This document shows, piece by piece, positions 53,440 to 63,532 of a DNA stretch of 64,000 bases. The DNA is from Thioalkalivibrio sp. ALJT (GTDB lineage: Bacteria; Pseudomonadota; Gammaproteobacteria; Ectothiorhodospirales; Ectothiorhodospiraceae). Under the pieces are notes generated by a model, which saw nothing but the letters and a program-made list of their open reading frames with translations, was not told the origin of the DNA and searched no databases. A program made the position numbers and the translations under genes. The stretch's first letter is position 1. Every line of letters begins with the position of its first letter. The stretch is taken from assembly GCF_000381825.1 (NCBI RefSeq), contig NZ_KB907123.1:21311-85310 (forward strand). The letters run 5' to 3'.

Positions 53440-54294
53440 TTAGTTGAACACGACGGTCTTGTTGCCGTGGGTGAGTACGCGGCCCTCGAGGTGGTAGCGC
53501 AGACCGCGGGCGAGCACCCAGCGTTCGACGTCGCGGCCCTTGCGGATCAGGTCCTGTACGCCTTCGTCGTGGCGGATGCGAGTGACGTCCTGTTCGATGA
53601 TCGGGCCGGCATCCAGTTCGTCGGTCACGTAGTGGCAGGTGGCGCCGATCAGTTTGACGCCGCGGGCAAAGGCCTGGTGATAGGGGCGGGCGCCCACGAA
53701 TGACGGCAGGAAGCTGTGGTGGATGTTGAGGATGCGCTCGGGGTATTCGGCGCACAGCCCCGGGGGCAGGATCTGCATGTAACGGGCCAGCACGATGGTA
53801 TCGGGGGCGAGCTGGCGCAGGCGTTGTTGTAATTGTTCGAAGGCGGCCTCGCGCCCGGTCCTGGGTACCGGAAGGTGCTCGAACGGGATGCCGTGGCAGG
53901 CAGCCAGTGGTTCGAGGTCGCGGTGGTTGGAGAGGATCGCGGGGATGTCCATGGCCAGTTCGCCCGCGCTCCAGCGGGCCAGCAGGTCGCTGAGGCAATG
54001 CGGCTCGCGCGAGGCGAGCAGGACCACCCGCGCCCGGGTGTCGGTGGTCGCCAGGGACCAGTCCATGTCGAGGTCGCCGGCCAGCGTCTCCAGGCGCTCG
54101 CGCAGGCCGGATTCGGCCGGGCCGGGCAGCGAGAACACCCAGCGCATGAAGAACCAGCCCGCCTCTGCATCGGTATGCTGGGCGGCCTCGGTAATCCAGC
54201 CTTCGCTGTCGGCAATGGCTGTGGCAATGCGCGAGACAATGCCGTGCTGGTCGGGGCAGCGAATACTCAGCCGGAAACGCAGTCGATCATCCAT
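53440..54294 (-). CDS. purU: formyltetrahydrofolate deformylase
   Basis: 284-aa enzyme that hydrolyses 10-formyl-THF to formate and THF. The N-terminal ACT domain (about residues 5-80: LSIRCPDQHGIVSRIATAIA) is followed by a formyltransferase-fold domain: ILSNHRDLEPLA, LARYMQILP, the catalytic histidine region LNIHHSFLPSFVGA, and the aspartate in TDELDAGPIIEQD. Length and motif order match PurU. A single gene, with 53 and 191 bp or more to neighbours; no operon evidence. Confidence 0.96.
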   Translation of the reverse strand: MDDRLRFRLSIRCPDQHGIVSRIATAIADSEGWITEAAQHTDAEAGWFFMRWVFSLPGPAESGLRERLETLAGDLDMDWSLATTDTRARVVLLASREPHCLSDLLARWSAGELAMDIPAILSNHRDLEPLAACHGIPFEHLPVPRTGREAAFEQLQQRLRQLAPDTIVLARYMQILPPGLCAEYPERILNIHHSFLPSFVGARPYHQAFARGVKLIGATCHYVTDELDAGPIIEQDVTRIRHDEGVQDLIRKGRDVERWVLARGLRYHLEGRVLTHGNKTVVFN

Positions 54295-54485
54295 GTCGCT
54301 TAGGCATCCAGAACAAGGTTAAGGGCGGATAACAGGAAGCAGGAAGTCGGAAAGACGTGAAGGGTTTCCGGGTGTGGTGCCCTGACGTTTGCGGACCTGC
54401 CAGTGACGGCGGGTGTGTACGCTGCGTCCCAATCCCGTGTTCCTTCAGTTCTTCGAGTTCTTATCGCCTCCCGCAAGCAGTGTTT

Positions 54486-55436
54486 TCAGGCGGATTCGCG
54501 GCGCAGTGGGACGGGGATGGAGAAGGTGACCGTCTCCTCGCGCCCGGAGAGCTCGGAGACGGTGTCGACGCCATGCGCGCGCAGGCGCTCGAGGACCTCG
54601 TTGACCAGGACCTCGGGTGCCGAGGCCCCTGCGGTCACGCCTATGCGCTGTTTGCCCTGCAACCAGTCCGTCTCGATGTCACTGGCGCCATCCACCAGAT
54701 GGGACTCGACCCCCATGCGCGCGCCGATCTCGGCGAGACGGTTGGAGTTGGAGCTGTTCTTCGAGCCGACCACGAGCAGCAGGTCGCACTGTTTGGCCAG
54801 ATCCTTGACCGCGTCCTGGCGGTTCTGCGTCGCGTAGCAGATATCCATCTTGCGCGGGCCCTCGATCTTCGGGAAGCGCGCGGTCAGGGCGTCGATGACC
54901 TCGGCGGTGTCGTCCATCGATAGCGTGGTCTGGCTGACGAAGGCGAGGCGGTCGGGATTGGCGACCTCGAGGTCAGCGACGTCCGCGACCGTCTCCACCA
55001 GCATCATGCGACCACCCTGCGAGTGGTCGAACTGGCCCAGCGTGCCCTCGACCTCCGGGTGTCCGGCATGGCCGATCAGCACCACCTCGCGGCCCTCGCG
55101 GGCATAGCGGGCCACCTCCAGGTGCACCTTGGTGACCAGCGGGCAGGTGGCATCGAATACCGTGAGGCCCCGACGTTCGGCCTCCTGCTGCACGCGCCGG
55201 GGTACGCCATGGGCAGAGAAGATCACCACCTGCCCGTCGGGGACCGCATCCAGTTCGTCGACGAAGACGACCCCCGCATCCGTCAGGCGTCCGACCACGT
55301 GGCGGTTGTGCACGACCTCGTGGCGGACATACAGAGGGGCGCCGTAAATCTCGAGGGCGCGTTCCACGATTTCGATGGCGCGCTCTACCCCGGCACAAAA
55401 GCCGCGCGGATTGGCGAGCTGGGCTTGCATGCTCAT
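54486..55436 (-). CDS. ispH: 4-hydroxy-3-methylbut-2-enyl diphosphate reductase
   Basis: 316-aa iron-sulfur enzyme of the MEP isoprenoid pathway. The three cluster cysteines are visible: Cys14 ([11 protein letters not shown]), the one in [12 protein letters not shown] and the one in [11 protein letters not shown]. The catalytic glutamate lies in [15 protein letters not shown] sits 6-7 bp before the ATG. It is the last gene of the lspA–fkpB–ispH run, as in many gammaproteobacteria. Confidence 0.97.
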   Translation of the reverse strand: MSMQAQLANPRGFCAGVERAIEIVERALEIYGAPLYVRHEVVHNRHVVGRLTDAGVVFVDELDAVPDGQVVIFSAHGVPRRVQQEAERRGLTVFDATCPLVTKVHLEVARYAREGREVVLIGHAGHPEVEGTLGQFDHSQGGRMMLVETVADVADLEVANPDRLAFVSQTTLSMDDTAEVIDALTARFPKIEGPRKMDICYATQNRQDAVKDLAKQCDLLLVVGSKNSSNSNRLAEIGARMGVESHLVDGASDIETDWLQGKQRIGVTAGASAPEVLVNEVLERLRAHGVDTVSELSGREETVTFSIPVPLRRESA

Positions 55437-55460
55437 GCTGTTCTCCTGGGGCCGATTGCC

Positions 55461-55892
55461 CTACGGTTCCCGTACCGATAGCACATCCACTTCGAAAGTG
55501 AAGTTCTGCCCGGCCAGTGGATGGTTGAAATCCACGGTCACGGCACTGTCCTCTACTGCGGTAATGCGGCCGGGCACGGTCTCGCCGCCCGGACTGTTGA
55601 ATTCGTAGATGTAGTCCACTTGCAGCGGCAGATCTTCCGGGAACTGCGAACGCGGCATCTGCTGGATTGCGGCCGGGTCCGGGAACGGGAACATGACACC
55701 GGCCTCGATCGCAAATTCCCGGTGGTCCCCGGCCTCCAGACCCACCAGGAGGTCCTCCAGCCCGGGCAGGATCTCGCCGGACCCGATCTCCAGCGTAATG
55801 GGGTCGGCGCCGGTTTCGTCCACGACGAAGCCGCCTTCCAGGATCAGGCGGTAGTGCAGCTCGATATGCGCGCCTTTGGTGGCAGTGGTCAT
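55461..55892 (-). CDS. fkpB: FKBP-type peptidyl-prolyl isomerase (SlpA/FkpB-like)
   Basis: 143-aa FKBP with the inserted IF domain. Start MTTATKGAHIELHYRLILEGGFVVDET, then LEIGSGEILPGLEDLLVGLEAGD (FKBP core), the IF flap FPFPDPAAIQQMPRSQFPEDL, and the ending DFNHPLAGQNFTFEV, all as in SlpA/FkpB. Cytoplasmic chaperone and prolyl isomerase. It lies directly between lspA and ispH, 2 bp from the lspA stop. Confidence 0.95.
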   Translation of the reverse strand: MTTATKGAHIELHYRLILEGGFVVDETGADPITLEIGSGEILPGLEDLLVGLEAGDHREFAIEAGVMFPFPDPAAIQQMPRSQFPEDLPLQVDYIYEFNSPGGETVPGRITAVEDSAVTVDFNHPLAGQNFTFEVDVLSVREP

Positions 55893-55894
55893 GT

Positions 55895-56401
55895 TTACTC
55901 CCGATGCGTTGACGAAGGGGTGCGGTCATCCTCGAGGAAGGTGGCCACAATCAGTGTGACCGCCCCCACCACGATGGCCATGTCCGCCACGTTGAAGGCG
56001 GGCCAGTGGTAGCCGGCCCAGTGAAAGTCGAGGAAATCCACCACCGCGCCCAGGCGCAGGCGGTCGATGAGGTTGCCGATGGCCCCGCCCAGGACCAGCC
56101 CCAGCGCAACCACGGACCACCATGCGTTGCGCGGCAGGCGGGCCAGCCAGAACGTGATCAGCAGCCCGATGATCACGGCGATGGTCGTCAGCAGCCAGCG
56201 CCCCCAGTCGCCGGCGCCGGCCAGGAAGCTGAAGGCCGCGCCGGGGTTGTAGACCAGCGACAGGTTGAAGAAGCTGGTGACTTCGACCGGGGCGAACAAC
56301 GTCAGGGCCTGTTCCGCCCAGCGCTTGGTCACCTGGTCGATCAGCGCTATCAGCGCTGCGATCGCCAGACCGGGGAACAGGCCGGACCCGCGCAGCGGCA
56401 T
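55895..56401 (-). CDS. lspA: prolipoprotein signal peptidase II
   Basis: 168-aa membrane aspartic peptidase that cleaves lipoprotein signal peptides. Four hydrophobic helices; conserved NPGAAFSF, and catalytic Asp113 (GNLIDRL) and Asp140 (FNVADMA), matching the E. coli positions within one residue. The ATG shares its first base with the last base of the ileS stop (TGATG), so translation is coupled. The long upstream open frame to 56518 is an artefact of overlap. Confidence 0.97.
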   Translation of the reverse strand: MPLRGSGLFPGLAIAALIALIDQVTKRWAEQALTLFAPVEVTSFFNLSLVYNPGAAFSFLAGAGDWGRWLLTTIAVIIGLLITFWLARLPRNAWWSVVALGLVLGGAIGNLIDRLRLGAVVDFLDFHWAGYHWPAFNVADMAIVVGAVTLIVATFLEDDRTPSSTHRE

Positions 56402-59247
56402 CAGGCGAAGCGCCGGGTTTCGCCCGGGCCCACCACATTGCTGACACAGCGTCCGCACAGTTCGGGGTGTTCGGCGTGCTCGCCGACGTCCGCCCGGCGG
56501 TGCCAGCAGCGCACGCATTTCGGCTGTTCGCTCTTGTGTACGACTACGCCGAGGGCCGTCCCGTCTTCCAGTTCGACGCTGTGCGCGGTCTCCGGGGCGG
56601 GGGTGTCGGCCAGTCGTGCCCCGGACGTAATCAGCACGAAGCGCAGTTCGTCTCCGAGGCGTTCGAGCAGGCCGCGCGCCGTCGATGTCGCCGGCAGGAA
56701 CAGTTCGATTTCCGCGTTCAGCGAGGCGCCGATGCCCTGTTCGTTGCGCGCCAGCTCCAGGGCGCGGGCGACGTGGGTGCGCACCTCCAGGATGCGGTCC
56801 CAGTCGGCGTCGGAGAAGGCGGCGTCCGCCGGCATCGGGGCCAGCCCCTCGTACCAGGTGGCGAACAGCACGCTCTCCGGGCGCTCGCCGGGCAATAGCT
56901 GCCAGATCTCCTCGGAGGTGAAGGTCAGGATCGGTGCGATCCAGCGGGTCAGCGCTTCGGCCACGTGATACAGAGCGGTCTGCGCCGAACGTCGGGCGTG
57001 CGAATCGGCCCGGGTGGTGTACTGACGATCCTTGATTACATCCAGGTAGAAGCTGCCGAGCTCCACCGAGCAGAAGTTGTGCACCCGCTGGTAGATCTGG
57101 TGAAACTGGTAGTTGTCGTAGGCACGGGTGACCTGCTCCTGCACCTGCAGCGCGCGGGCCACGATCCAGCGATCCAGCGGCAGCAGATCGTCCAGTGCGA
57201 GGGCGTGCTGCTGTGGCTCGAAGCCGTTAAGGTTACCGAGCAGGAAGCGGGTGGTATTGCGGATGCGGCGATAGGCATCGGCGGTGCGGTCGAGGATGTC
57301 CTTCGAGATCGCCATCTCGCCGGAGAAGTCGGTGGCGGCGACCCACAGACGCAGGATGTCTGCACCCAGGGTGGAGACGACTTCCTGCGGCGCGACCACG
57401 TTGCCGCGCGACTTGGACATCTTCTCGCCGTTCTCGTCCACGGTGAAGCCGTGGGTCAGCACTGCCTTGTACGGGGCCTCGCCGCGCATCGCGACACTGG
57501 TCAGCAGGCTGGACTGGAACCAGCCGCGATGCTGGTCGGAGCCCTCCAGGAACAGGTCCACGGGCAGCCTGCCCAGTTCCGGGCGTTGCTCCACCACGGT
57601 GGAGTGCAGTACGCCCGAGTCGAACCACACGTCCAGGGTGTCGTTCAGCTTGATGTAGTCGTCCGCCTTGTCGCCCAGCAGTTCCTTCGGGTCCAGCCGG
57701 AACCAGGCCTCGATGCCCTCCTGCTCGATGCGCTGCGCGACCTGTTCGGCCAGCTCGGCGGTGTGCGGGTGAAGGCGGTTGGTCTCCTTGTGCACGAAGA
57801 ACGGGATGGGCACGCCCCAGTTGCGCTGGCGCGAGATGCACCAGTCCGGGCGGTTCACCACCATGCCGTGGATGCGGGCCTCGCCCCAGTTCGGCATCCA
57901 GTGGGTCTCGGAGATGGCCTTCAACGTGTCCGCGCGCAGTTCGGCGCGTTCCATGCCGATGAACCACTGCGGGGTGGCGCGGAAGATGATCGGGGTCTTG
58001 TGGCGCCAGCAGTGCGGATAGCTGTGCTCGAACTTGCGGTTGACGACCAGCGCGCCGTGTTCCTTGAGTACCTCGATCACGTGGCCGTTGGCCTGATGCA
58101 CGTTCTCGCCGGCGAAGTAGGGCGTGTCCGCCAGGAAACGCCCGTCCGGCCCGACCGGGTTGTGAACGGCCAGGTTGTACTGCAGACCGACCGTGTAGTC
58201 GTCCTGGCCATGACCGGGGGCGGTGTGAACCGCGCCGGTCCCGCTCTCGGTGGTCACGTGGGCCCCCAGGATCAGCGGCACCTCGTGCTCCAGGAACGGG
58301 TGCTGCAGCATCAGGCCTTCCAGTGCCTGCCCCCTGGCCCGCGCGACGATGCGGCCCTCGCCCAGCGAGTAGCGGGCCAGACAGTCCTCGACCAGCGCCT
58401 CGGCCAGCAGGATGCGCTCGTGTTCCAGCTCCACCAGGGCGTAGTCCAGCTCCGGATTCAGTGCCACCGCCTGGTTGGCCGGCAGGGTCCAGGGTGTGGT
58501 GGTCCAGATCACCACGCTGATGGGGCCGCGCGAGCCGTCGATGTCGTCGAAGCGGCGCAGGAAGTCGATATCGTCAACCACGCGAAAGCGCACATCGATT
58601 GCCTGCGAGATCTTGTTCTCGTACTCGACCTCGGCCTCGGCCAGGGCCGAGCCGCAATCCACGCACCAGTGCACCGGCTTCTCGCCCATCTGTACATGGC
58701 CGCGTTTGTAGATGCGTGCCAGGGCGCGCACCGTATCGGCCTCTACCTGGTGGTTCATGGTCAGATAGGGGTTGTCCCAGTCGCCCAGTACCCCCAGGCG
58801 CTGGAAGTCCGCGCTTTGCCCGTCCACCTGCTCCTGCGCGTATTCGCGGCAGGCCTTGCGGAAGCTGGCGGCGTCGACGTCGCGCCCGGCCTTGCCCAGG
58901 TTCTGCTCCACCTTCAGCTCGATCGGCAGGCCGTGGCAGTCCCAGCCTGGCACATAGGGGGCATCAAAACCCGACAGGGTGCGGCTCTTGACGATGATGT
59001 CCTTCAGGATCTTGTTGACCGCATGGCCAACATGGATCGAGCCGTTGGCGTAGGGCGGGCCGTCGGCCAGCACGAAGCGCGGCCGTCCGACGCAGTGCTC
59101 GCGCAGCCGGTGGTAGCGGTCCTCTGCCTTCCATGCCTCCAGCCATTCCGGCTCGCGCTGGGCCAGGCCCGCGCGCATCGGAAAGGCCGTCTCCGGAAGG
59201 TTCAGGGTGTCCTTGTAGGGGTTCGGCGGAGCCGGTTTGCGTGCCAT
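56401..59247 (-). CDS. ileS: isoleucyl-tRNA synthetase
   Basis: 948-aa class I synthetase. The HIGH-type motif HVGH is at residues 72-75 ([16 protein letters not shown]) and KMSKS at 609-613 ([12 protein letters not shown]). The editing domain contains [12 protein letters not shown] and [16 protein letters not shown]. The C-terminal zinc finger ([12 protein letters not shown]…CGRCVSNV) places it with the bacterial type. It lies 33 bp downstream of ribF, in the usual operon order. Confidence 0.98.
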   Translation of the reverse strand: MARKPAPPNPYKDTLNLPETAFPMRAGLAQREPEWLEAWKAEDRYHRLREHCVGRPRFVLADGPPYANGSIHVGHAVNKILKDIIVKSRTLSGFDAPYVPGWDCHGLPIELKVEQNLGKAGRDVDAASFRKACREYAQEQVDGQSADFQRLGVLGDWDNPYLTMNHQVEADTVRALARIYKRGHVQMGEKPVHWCVDCGSALAEAEVEYENKISQAIDVRFRVVDDIDFLRRFDDIDGSRGPISVVIWTTTPWTLPANQAVALNPELDYALVELEHERILLAEALVEDCLARYSLGEGRIVARARGQALEGLMLQHPFLEHEVPLILGAHVTTESGTGAVHTAPGHGQDDYTVGLQYNLAVHNPVGPDGRFLADTPYFAGENVHQANGHVIEVLKEHGALVVNRKFEHSYPHCWRHKTPIIFRATPQWFIGMERAELRADTLKAISETHWMPNWGEARIHGMVVNRPDWCISRQRNWGVPIPFFVHKETNRLHPHTAELAEQVAQRIEQEGIEAWFRLDPKELLGDKADDYIKLNDTLDVWFDSGVLHSTVVEQRPELGRLPVDLFLEGSDQHRGWFQSSLLTSVAMRGEAPYKAVLTHGFTVDENGEKMSKSRGNVVAPQEVVSTLGADILRLWVAATDFSGEMAISKDILDRTADAYRRIRNTTRFLLGNLNGFEPQQHALALDDLLPLDRWIVARALQVQEQVTRAYDNYQFHQIYQRVHNFCSVELGSFYLDVIKDRQYTTRADSHARRSAQTALYHVAEALTRWIAPILTFTSEEIWQLLPGERPESVLFATWYEGLAPMPADAAFSDADWDRILEVRTHVARALELARNEQGIGASLNAEIELFLPATSTARGLLERLGDELRFVLITSGARLADTPAPETAHSVELEDGTALGVVVHKSEQPKCVRCWHRRADVGEHAEHPELCGRCVSNVVGPGETRRFA

Positions 59248-59280
59248 GGTCTATCCCGGGGCGGCCCTTGGGGCCGGGTT

Positions 59281-60243
59281 TCAGCTGAATTCCTTGATGT
59301 GTTCGCGCGCCATTTCGACGTCGCGCGCGATCTGGGCGCGCAGGGCGTCCAGGCCGTCGAAGCGTTGCTCGCCGCGCACCTGCGCGATCGGTTCGAAGCA
59401 TATGGGCTCGCCGTAGAGCTCCGGCGCGCCTTCCAGTACATGGGCCTCGAGCCGCTGCTCGGTACCGCCCACGGTCGGGCGCCAGCCGATATTGGCCACC
59501 GCCGGCAGGCGCTCGCCCGAGGCGCGTTGCAGCCACCCGGAGTAGACGCCACGCAATGCCAGCGGCCAGGGCCCCATGCGCAGGTTTGCGGTGGGGAAGC
59601 CAATGCTGCGTCCGCGCTTGTCGCCGTGCGCGACACGCCCGTGCAGGCGATAACGCCGGCCGAGCAGTTCGGCCATGCGTGTGAAATCGCCACTCAGAGC
59701 AGCAGCGCGTACGCGGGTGCTGCTGATCCGGCCCTCGGCATCCGCAACCGTGGGGGTGGATTCCACCGTAAAGCCCAGCGCCTTGCCGCGTTCGCGCATC
59801 AGCGCCTGGTCGCCGGCTCGGCCACGGCCAAAGCGGAAGTCGTCCCCGACCAGCACATGCTGTGCTCCCAGGCGCCGGTGCAGCACCTCGTCGACAAATG
59901 CCGTTGCCGACAGCCCGGCCAGCCGGGCGTCGAAGCGCAGGATCCAGACCGCCGTGAGCGCGGTGGCGTCCAGGGTGACCAGGCGATCGCGCAGCCGTTG
60001 CAACCGTCCAGGGGGCTCTGGCGCCTCCGGGCGGCTGCCGAAGTATTCGCGTGGCAACGGCTCGAACGTGATCAGCACCGACGGTGCCCCGCGTTCCGCC
60101 GCTGCCTCGAGCAGACGCCCCATGACCGCCTGATGGCCACGGTGCAGGCCATCAAAGTTGCCAATGCTCACCACCGCGCCGCGCACGGTGGATGCCGTGG
60201 AGGCCCTGCTGTCGGACGGCCCGAGGCCGCGAATCAGCCGCAT
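59281..60243 (-). CDS. ribF: bifunctional riboflavin kinase / FAD synthetase
   Basis: About 320 aa. The ATG at 60243 (MRLIRGLGP) is chosen; 60261 is a weaker upstream start. The N-terminal adenylyltransferase domain has VVSIGNFDGLHRGHQA and VGDDFRFGRGRAGD; the C-terminal flavokinase domain has GRSIGFPTANL and ALRGVYSGW. It makes FMN and FAD. The space upstream to murJ is filled by a repeat element, so the operon may be split there. Confidence 0.97.
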   Translation of the reverse strand: MRLIRGLGPSDSRASTASTVRGAVVSIGNFDGLHRGHQAVMGRLLEAAAERGAPSVLITFEPLPREYFGSRPEAPEPPGRLQRLRDRLVTLDATALTAVWILRFDARLAGLSATAFVDEVLHRRLGAQHVLVGDDFRFGRGRAGDQALMRERGKALGFTVESTPTVADAEGRISSTRVRAAALSGDFTRMAELLGRRYRLHGRVAHGDKRGRSIGFPTANLRMGPWPLALRGVYSGWLQRASGERLPAVANIGWRPTVGGTEQRLEAHVLEGAPELYGEPICFEPIAQVRGEQRFDGLDALRAQIARDVEMAREHIKEFS

Positions 60244-60281
60244 CGCTCCAATCTCGCGCAAAACCGCCAGTATAACCCGTC

Positions 60282-60567
60282 AGGGAAACAATGATTAAGG
60301 TACATGCTCGCGCTCGAGTCGCTTTTGCGTGCGTTTAATGCGCGGTGACGGCCGTGCAGTCATTCTGCTACAGGTGAGCCGCAACGCCGTTCCCACGCCC
60401 GTTTTCGATAACAACTGGCGGCCGAGCCCCTTCGGGGTTGGCACCCCAGGTTCCCCGATCCTGCGTTGCGGCCCTTGCCGGTAGAACCACTACCGGCTGC
60501 GCACCGCGCCTTGTCTCGGAAAACCTGGGGTGCCAACGCGAGCGTGTACCTTAACCATTGTTTCCCT
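60282..60567 (-). repeat. interspersed inverted-repeat element (copy F)
   Basis: 286 bp, starting AGGGAAACAATGATTAAGGT and ending with its inverted copy (ACCTTAACCATTGTTTCCCT). The orientation is opposite to copies B and C. The interior hairpin here reads, on the element's sense strand, GCCGGTAG–TGGTT–CTACCGGC: one stem pair is changed on both sides relative to copies B and C. It fills the space between murJ and ribF. Confidence 0.85.
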
Positions 60568-60583
60568 AAGCGCCCCGACATCA

Positions 60584-62149
60584 CTACTGTGCTTCCCGCA
60601 ACAGCAGGTGGCGCGGGCGCAGCCCTGCGGCCAGCAGGGTCAGCACGAGGGTCGTGGCGCCGGCCGCGATCAGCCCGGCCAGGGTCAGCAGGCGGGTGTC
60701 GGCCGACCATTCGGTCCACTGGCCGAAGCCGGGCGATAGCAGGACCAGCACGGCCACCATGGCCATCAGCGCGGCCGGCAGGCCGAGGCGCAGCCGGCGC
60801 AGCCCCGGCCCCGGCTGGTAGATGCCCTCGCGGATCAGGCCGCGATAGAGCAGACCCGCGTTGATGTAGGCCGAGGCCGAGGTGGCCAGCGCCAGCCCGG
60901 CGTGCGCCCCGGGCGTGCCCGACAGGTACCAGGGCAGCACGAAGGCGGCGTTCAGGACCATGTTCCAGAGCATCGCGATGATCGCGATCTTCACCGGTGT
61001 CTTCGTGTCCTGACGAGCGAAAAACCCGGGGGCCAGCACCTTGATCAGGATGAACCCGGGTAGCCCGAGGGCGTAGGCCGCGAGCGCCATCGCCGTCATG
61101 TAGGTATCGAACTGGGTAAAGGCCTGGTACTGGATCAGTGTGGCGAGGATCGGGACGGCCAGCACGATCAGCCCGAGCATGGAGGGCAGCGCGACCAGCA
61201 TCGCCAGGCGCAGGGCCCAGTCCAGGGTGCGGTTGAAGGCGGCCGGGTCGGCCTGGTTGTACTGCCGCGCCAGACGCGGAAGGATCACGGTGCCGATCGC
61301 GATCCCGAACAGTGCCAGCGGCAGCTCCACGAAACGGTCCCCGAAGTAGAGCCAGGAGATCGACCCCGCCACCAGGAACGAGGCGATCAGGGTGTCCACC
61401 AGCAGGTTGATCTGCACCACCGAGGTGCCCAGGATCGCCGGCAGCATCAGCTTCACGATGCGCCGAACCCCCTCGTGGGCGCGGCGCAGGCGGGGCCGTG
61501 GCAGCAGCCCGGCGCGCCACAGAAACGGGATCTGGAAGGCCAGTTGCAGGGCGCCGGCGATGAATACGCCCCAGGCCAGCGCGACGATGGGTTCGGCGAA
61601 CAGCGGTGCCAGCCACAGCGCGGCCACGATCAGCGCGAGGTTCAGGAATACCGGGGTGAAGGCGGGCACGGCAAAACGCCCGATGCTGTTCAGGATGCCC
61701 GCGGCCATCGCAGTCAGCGAGATGAACAGCAGGTAGGGGAAGGTGATGCGCAGCATCTGCGCGGCCAGGTCCTGGCGGCCTTCTTCCTGGGTGGCCAGGC
61801 CTGGCGCGAACACCCAGATCAGCAGCGGGGCGGCGAGCACCCCGAGCAGCGTGATCACCGCGACCACGGCCATCAGCGTGCCGGCGGTGTGGTCCAGCAG
61901 GTCACGCAGGGCCTCGCGCCCGCGCTTTTCGCGGAACTCGGCGAACACCGGCACGAATGCCTGGTTGAACGCGCCCTCGGCAAACAGCCGGCGCAGGAAA
62001 TTGGGGATGCGAAAGGCGACAAAGAAGGCATCGGTGGCCGAGCCGGCGCCGAAGGTCACCGCCAGCACCATGTCGCGCAGATAGCCCATGACCCGGGAGA
62101 TCATGGTCATGCCACTGACGACGGCGGTGGAACGGAACAGGCGGTTCAT
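60584..62149 (-). CDS. murJ: lipid II flippase
   Basis: 521-aa membrane protein with about 14 helices. The start MNRLFRSTAVVSGMTMISRVMGYLRD and blocks AFNQAFVPVFAEFR, VLAPGFFARQDTKTPVKIA are typical of MurJ/MviN. It flips lipid II for peptidoglycan synthesis. Repeat elements flank it on both sides (60282-60567 and 62231-62579), so its terminator and its promoter may both be element-derived. Confidence 0.96.
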   Translation of the reverse strand: MNRLFRSTAVVSGMTMISRVMGYLRDMVLAVTFGAGSATDAFFVAFRIPNFLRRLFAEGAFNQAFVPVFAEFREKRGREALRDLLDHTAGTLMAVVAVITLLGVLAAPLLIWVFAPGLATQEEGRQDLAAQMLRITFPYLLFISLTAMAAGILNSIGRFAVPAFTPVFLNLALIVAALWLAPLFAEPIVALAWGVFIAGALQLAFQIPFLWRAGLLPRPRLRRAHEGVRRIVKLMLPAILGTSVVQINLLVDTLIASFLVAGSISWLYFGDRFVELPLALFGIAIGTVILPRLARQYNQADPAAFNRTLDWALRLAMLVALPSMLGLIVLAVPILATLIQYQAFTQFDTYMTAMALAAYALGLPGFILIKVLAPGFFARQDTKTPVKIAIIAMLWNMVLNAAFVLPWYLSGTPGAHAGLALATSASAYINAGLLYRGLIREGIYQPGPGLRRLRLGLPAALMAMVAVLVLLSPGFGQWTEWSADTRLLTLAGLIAAGATTLVLTLLAAGLRPRHLLLREAQ

Positions 62150-62230
62150 TGCGTGGGGTGGCCTATCGGAAAGCCCGGCAGTGTACTTGAATCACCCGCA
62201 TCGGACCGCGGCGTTTTCCCCGGTGGGCGT

Positions 62231-62579
62231 CCAGGGAGACGCTGATTGAATCGCGCGTCCGCGCTCGAGTCGCTTTTGCGTGCGTTTGAAGCGCGGCGGC
62301 CGTGCAGTCATTCTGCTACAGGTGAGCCGCAACGCCGTTCCCGCGCCCGTTTTTGATTAACAACGGGCGGACGATCCCCTGCTTTCAATGGCTTGCGGGG
62401 CTGGTGCCCCCCCCGATTCTGAATGAATATGGCCCGATCCTGCGTTGCGCCCCGAATCCATCGAAAACGGGCGGGCAGAACCACTACCCGCTGCACGACG
62501 CGTCTTGTCTCGGAACGCTTGTCTCGAGAAACTGGGCGGGCACCCACGCGGACGTGCGATTCAATCAGCGTCTTCCTGG
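62231..62579 (-). repeat. interspersed inverted-repeat element (copy E)
   Basis: 349 bp, from CCAGGGAGACGCTGATTGAA to its inverted copy ending CAGCGTCTTCCTGG. It is the reverse orientation of copies B and C, and closely similar to them along its length. The sense-strand hairpin reads GCGGGTAG–TGGTT–CTGCCCGC, with one G·U-type pair in place of A-U. It lies upstream of murJ. Short frames inside (for example 62308-62547 minus) are not considered genes. Confidence 0.9.
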
Positions 62580-62688
62580 ATCAAGAGTGTTTCACAGGGC
62601 GATCGGAACGGTTATCGGCTGCGGGTGTTTCCTTCATGGTGAACGCAGCAGGGTCGGACCCCTCATTTTTTGCGGTTGGGCTGTTCGG

Positions 62689-63384
62689 TCAGCGATAAAT
62701 GACCGTGGCCTTCCGGGGGCAGCGTTCAAGCAATAGATCCTTGATCAGCTTGAAATCGGCTGGCTGGGCATAAATCAGGTTCCGTGTCATGTTGCGGGCG
62801 ATCAACTTGACAACGCCCTTGCGCTCGTACACTACGACTTTGCGCACCCGATTGAATGGTGTGTGCATGCGTTTGCGCGACAGGGCCAGCAGGCTGGCGC
62901 CCGAAGCCGATGGATTGCCGGATGCCAGACCTGCAAGGAACCCCACCCGAGCCAGCAGATCGGTCCGTTTGACCCCTCTGGACGGCATCTCGATGTGATC
63001 GATGCCCTTGTCATCCATCTCGAAAAGGATCGAGTAGCGGCCACCGCTGACCAGGACGTAAAGGGGGTATGCGATGATGAACAGACCCAGCATGATGCTG
63101 GCAACAATCAAATAGACTTGGCCAAATGCTTGCAGGCCCCTCAAGAAGGACCCCTCCAGGGTTTCGATCACCAGGAGCAGCAGCGCCGGAATCAGCGCTG
63201 CCAGCAAAATCAGCCTGAAGAGCATCAAGGGGATGACAGTATCCCTCCACAGGCTAACGTCATGAAGCCAGCGGTACTCGTTGCCGTGCCGGATGACGTT
63301 CTCTGATACCGTTTCCCGGGAAGAGTCCGATGGGGCTGTCCCACCCTCGGGTTTGCTGCCTGGCTCACGTGCCGTTTTTGTCAT
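62689..63384 (-). CDS. hypothetical membrane protein (231 aa, two helices plus PH-like tail)
   Basis: Not recognised. The N-terminal ~50 residues are polar; two hydrophobic helices follow (LMLFRLILLAALIPALLLLV and YLIVASIMLGLFIIAYPLYVL, about residues 53-108). The cytosolic C-terminal ~120 residues are beta-rich (YSILFEMDDKGIDHI, VVVYERKGVVKLIA), like small bacterial PH-type membrane-associated domains. The codon use looks native. It is separated from murJ by copy E and from the next gene by about 150 bp. Function unknown. Confidence 0.8.
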   Translation of the reverse strand: MTKTAREPGSKPEGGTAPSDSSRETVSENVIRHGNEYRWLHDVSLWRDTVIPLMLFRLILLAALIPALLLLVIETLEGSFLRGLQAFGQVYLIVASIMLGLFIIAYPLYVLVSGGRYSILFEMDDKGIDHIEMPSRGVKRTDLLARVGFLAGLASGNPSASGASLLALSRKRMHTPFNRVRKVVVYERKGVVKLIARNMTRNLIYAQPADFKLIKDLLLERCPRKATVIYR

Positions 63385-63532
63385 TTCCTGTCCTGCGTTC
63401 GTCTTTTGTGGCGGTTGTCCACGGACCTCGGATCATGACGAATCCAAGCGCCTGATTCGTATAAGCCTGACCAGCCCCGCCAGGGGTCGCTCGGAAGCAG
63501 GCGGGGCCGCAACCGCCGGCGAGGGCGACCAT

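Noticed and set aside
56965..60294. 1109-aa plus-strand frame opposite ileS and ribF
   Set aside because: It is antisense to two certain housekeeping genes; high-GC codon bias leaves the opposite strand open.
60360..61616. 418-aa minus-strand frame overlapping murJ and copy F
   Set aside because: It is an out-of-frame shadow of murJ continued into the repeat; its Pro/Gly/Arg-rich content is not protein-like.
62308..62547. 79-aa minus-strand frame within copy E, whose end resembles the end of the frame in copy F
   Set aside because: The similarity comes from the shared repeat DNA. The frame is not kept in copies B and C, so it is unlikely to be translated.
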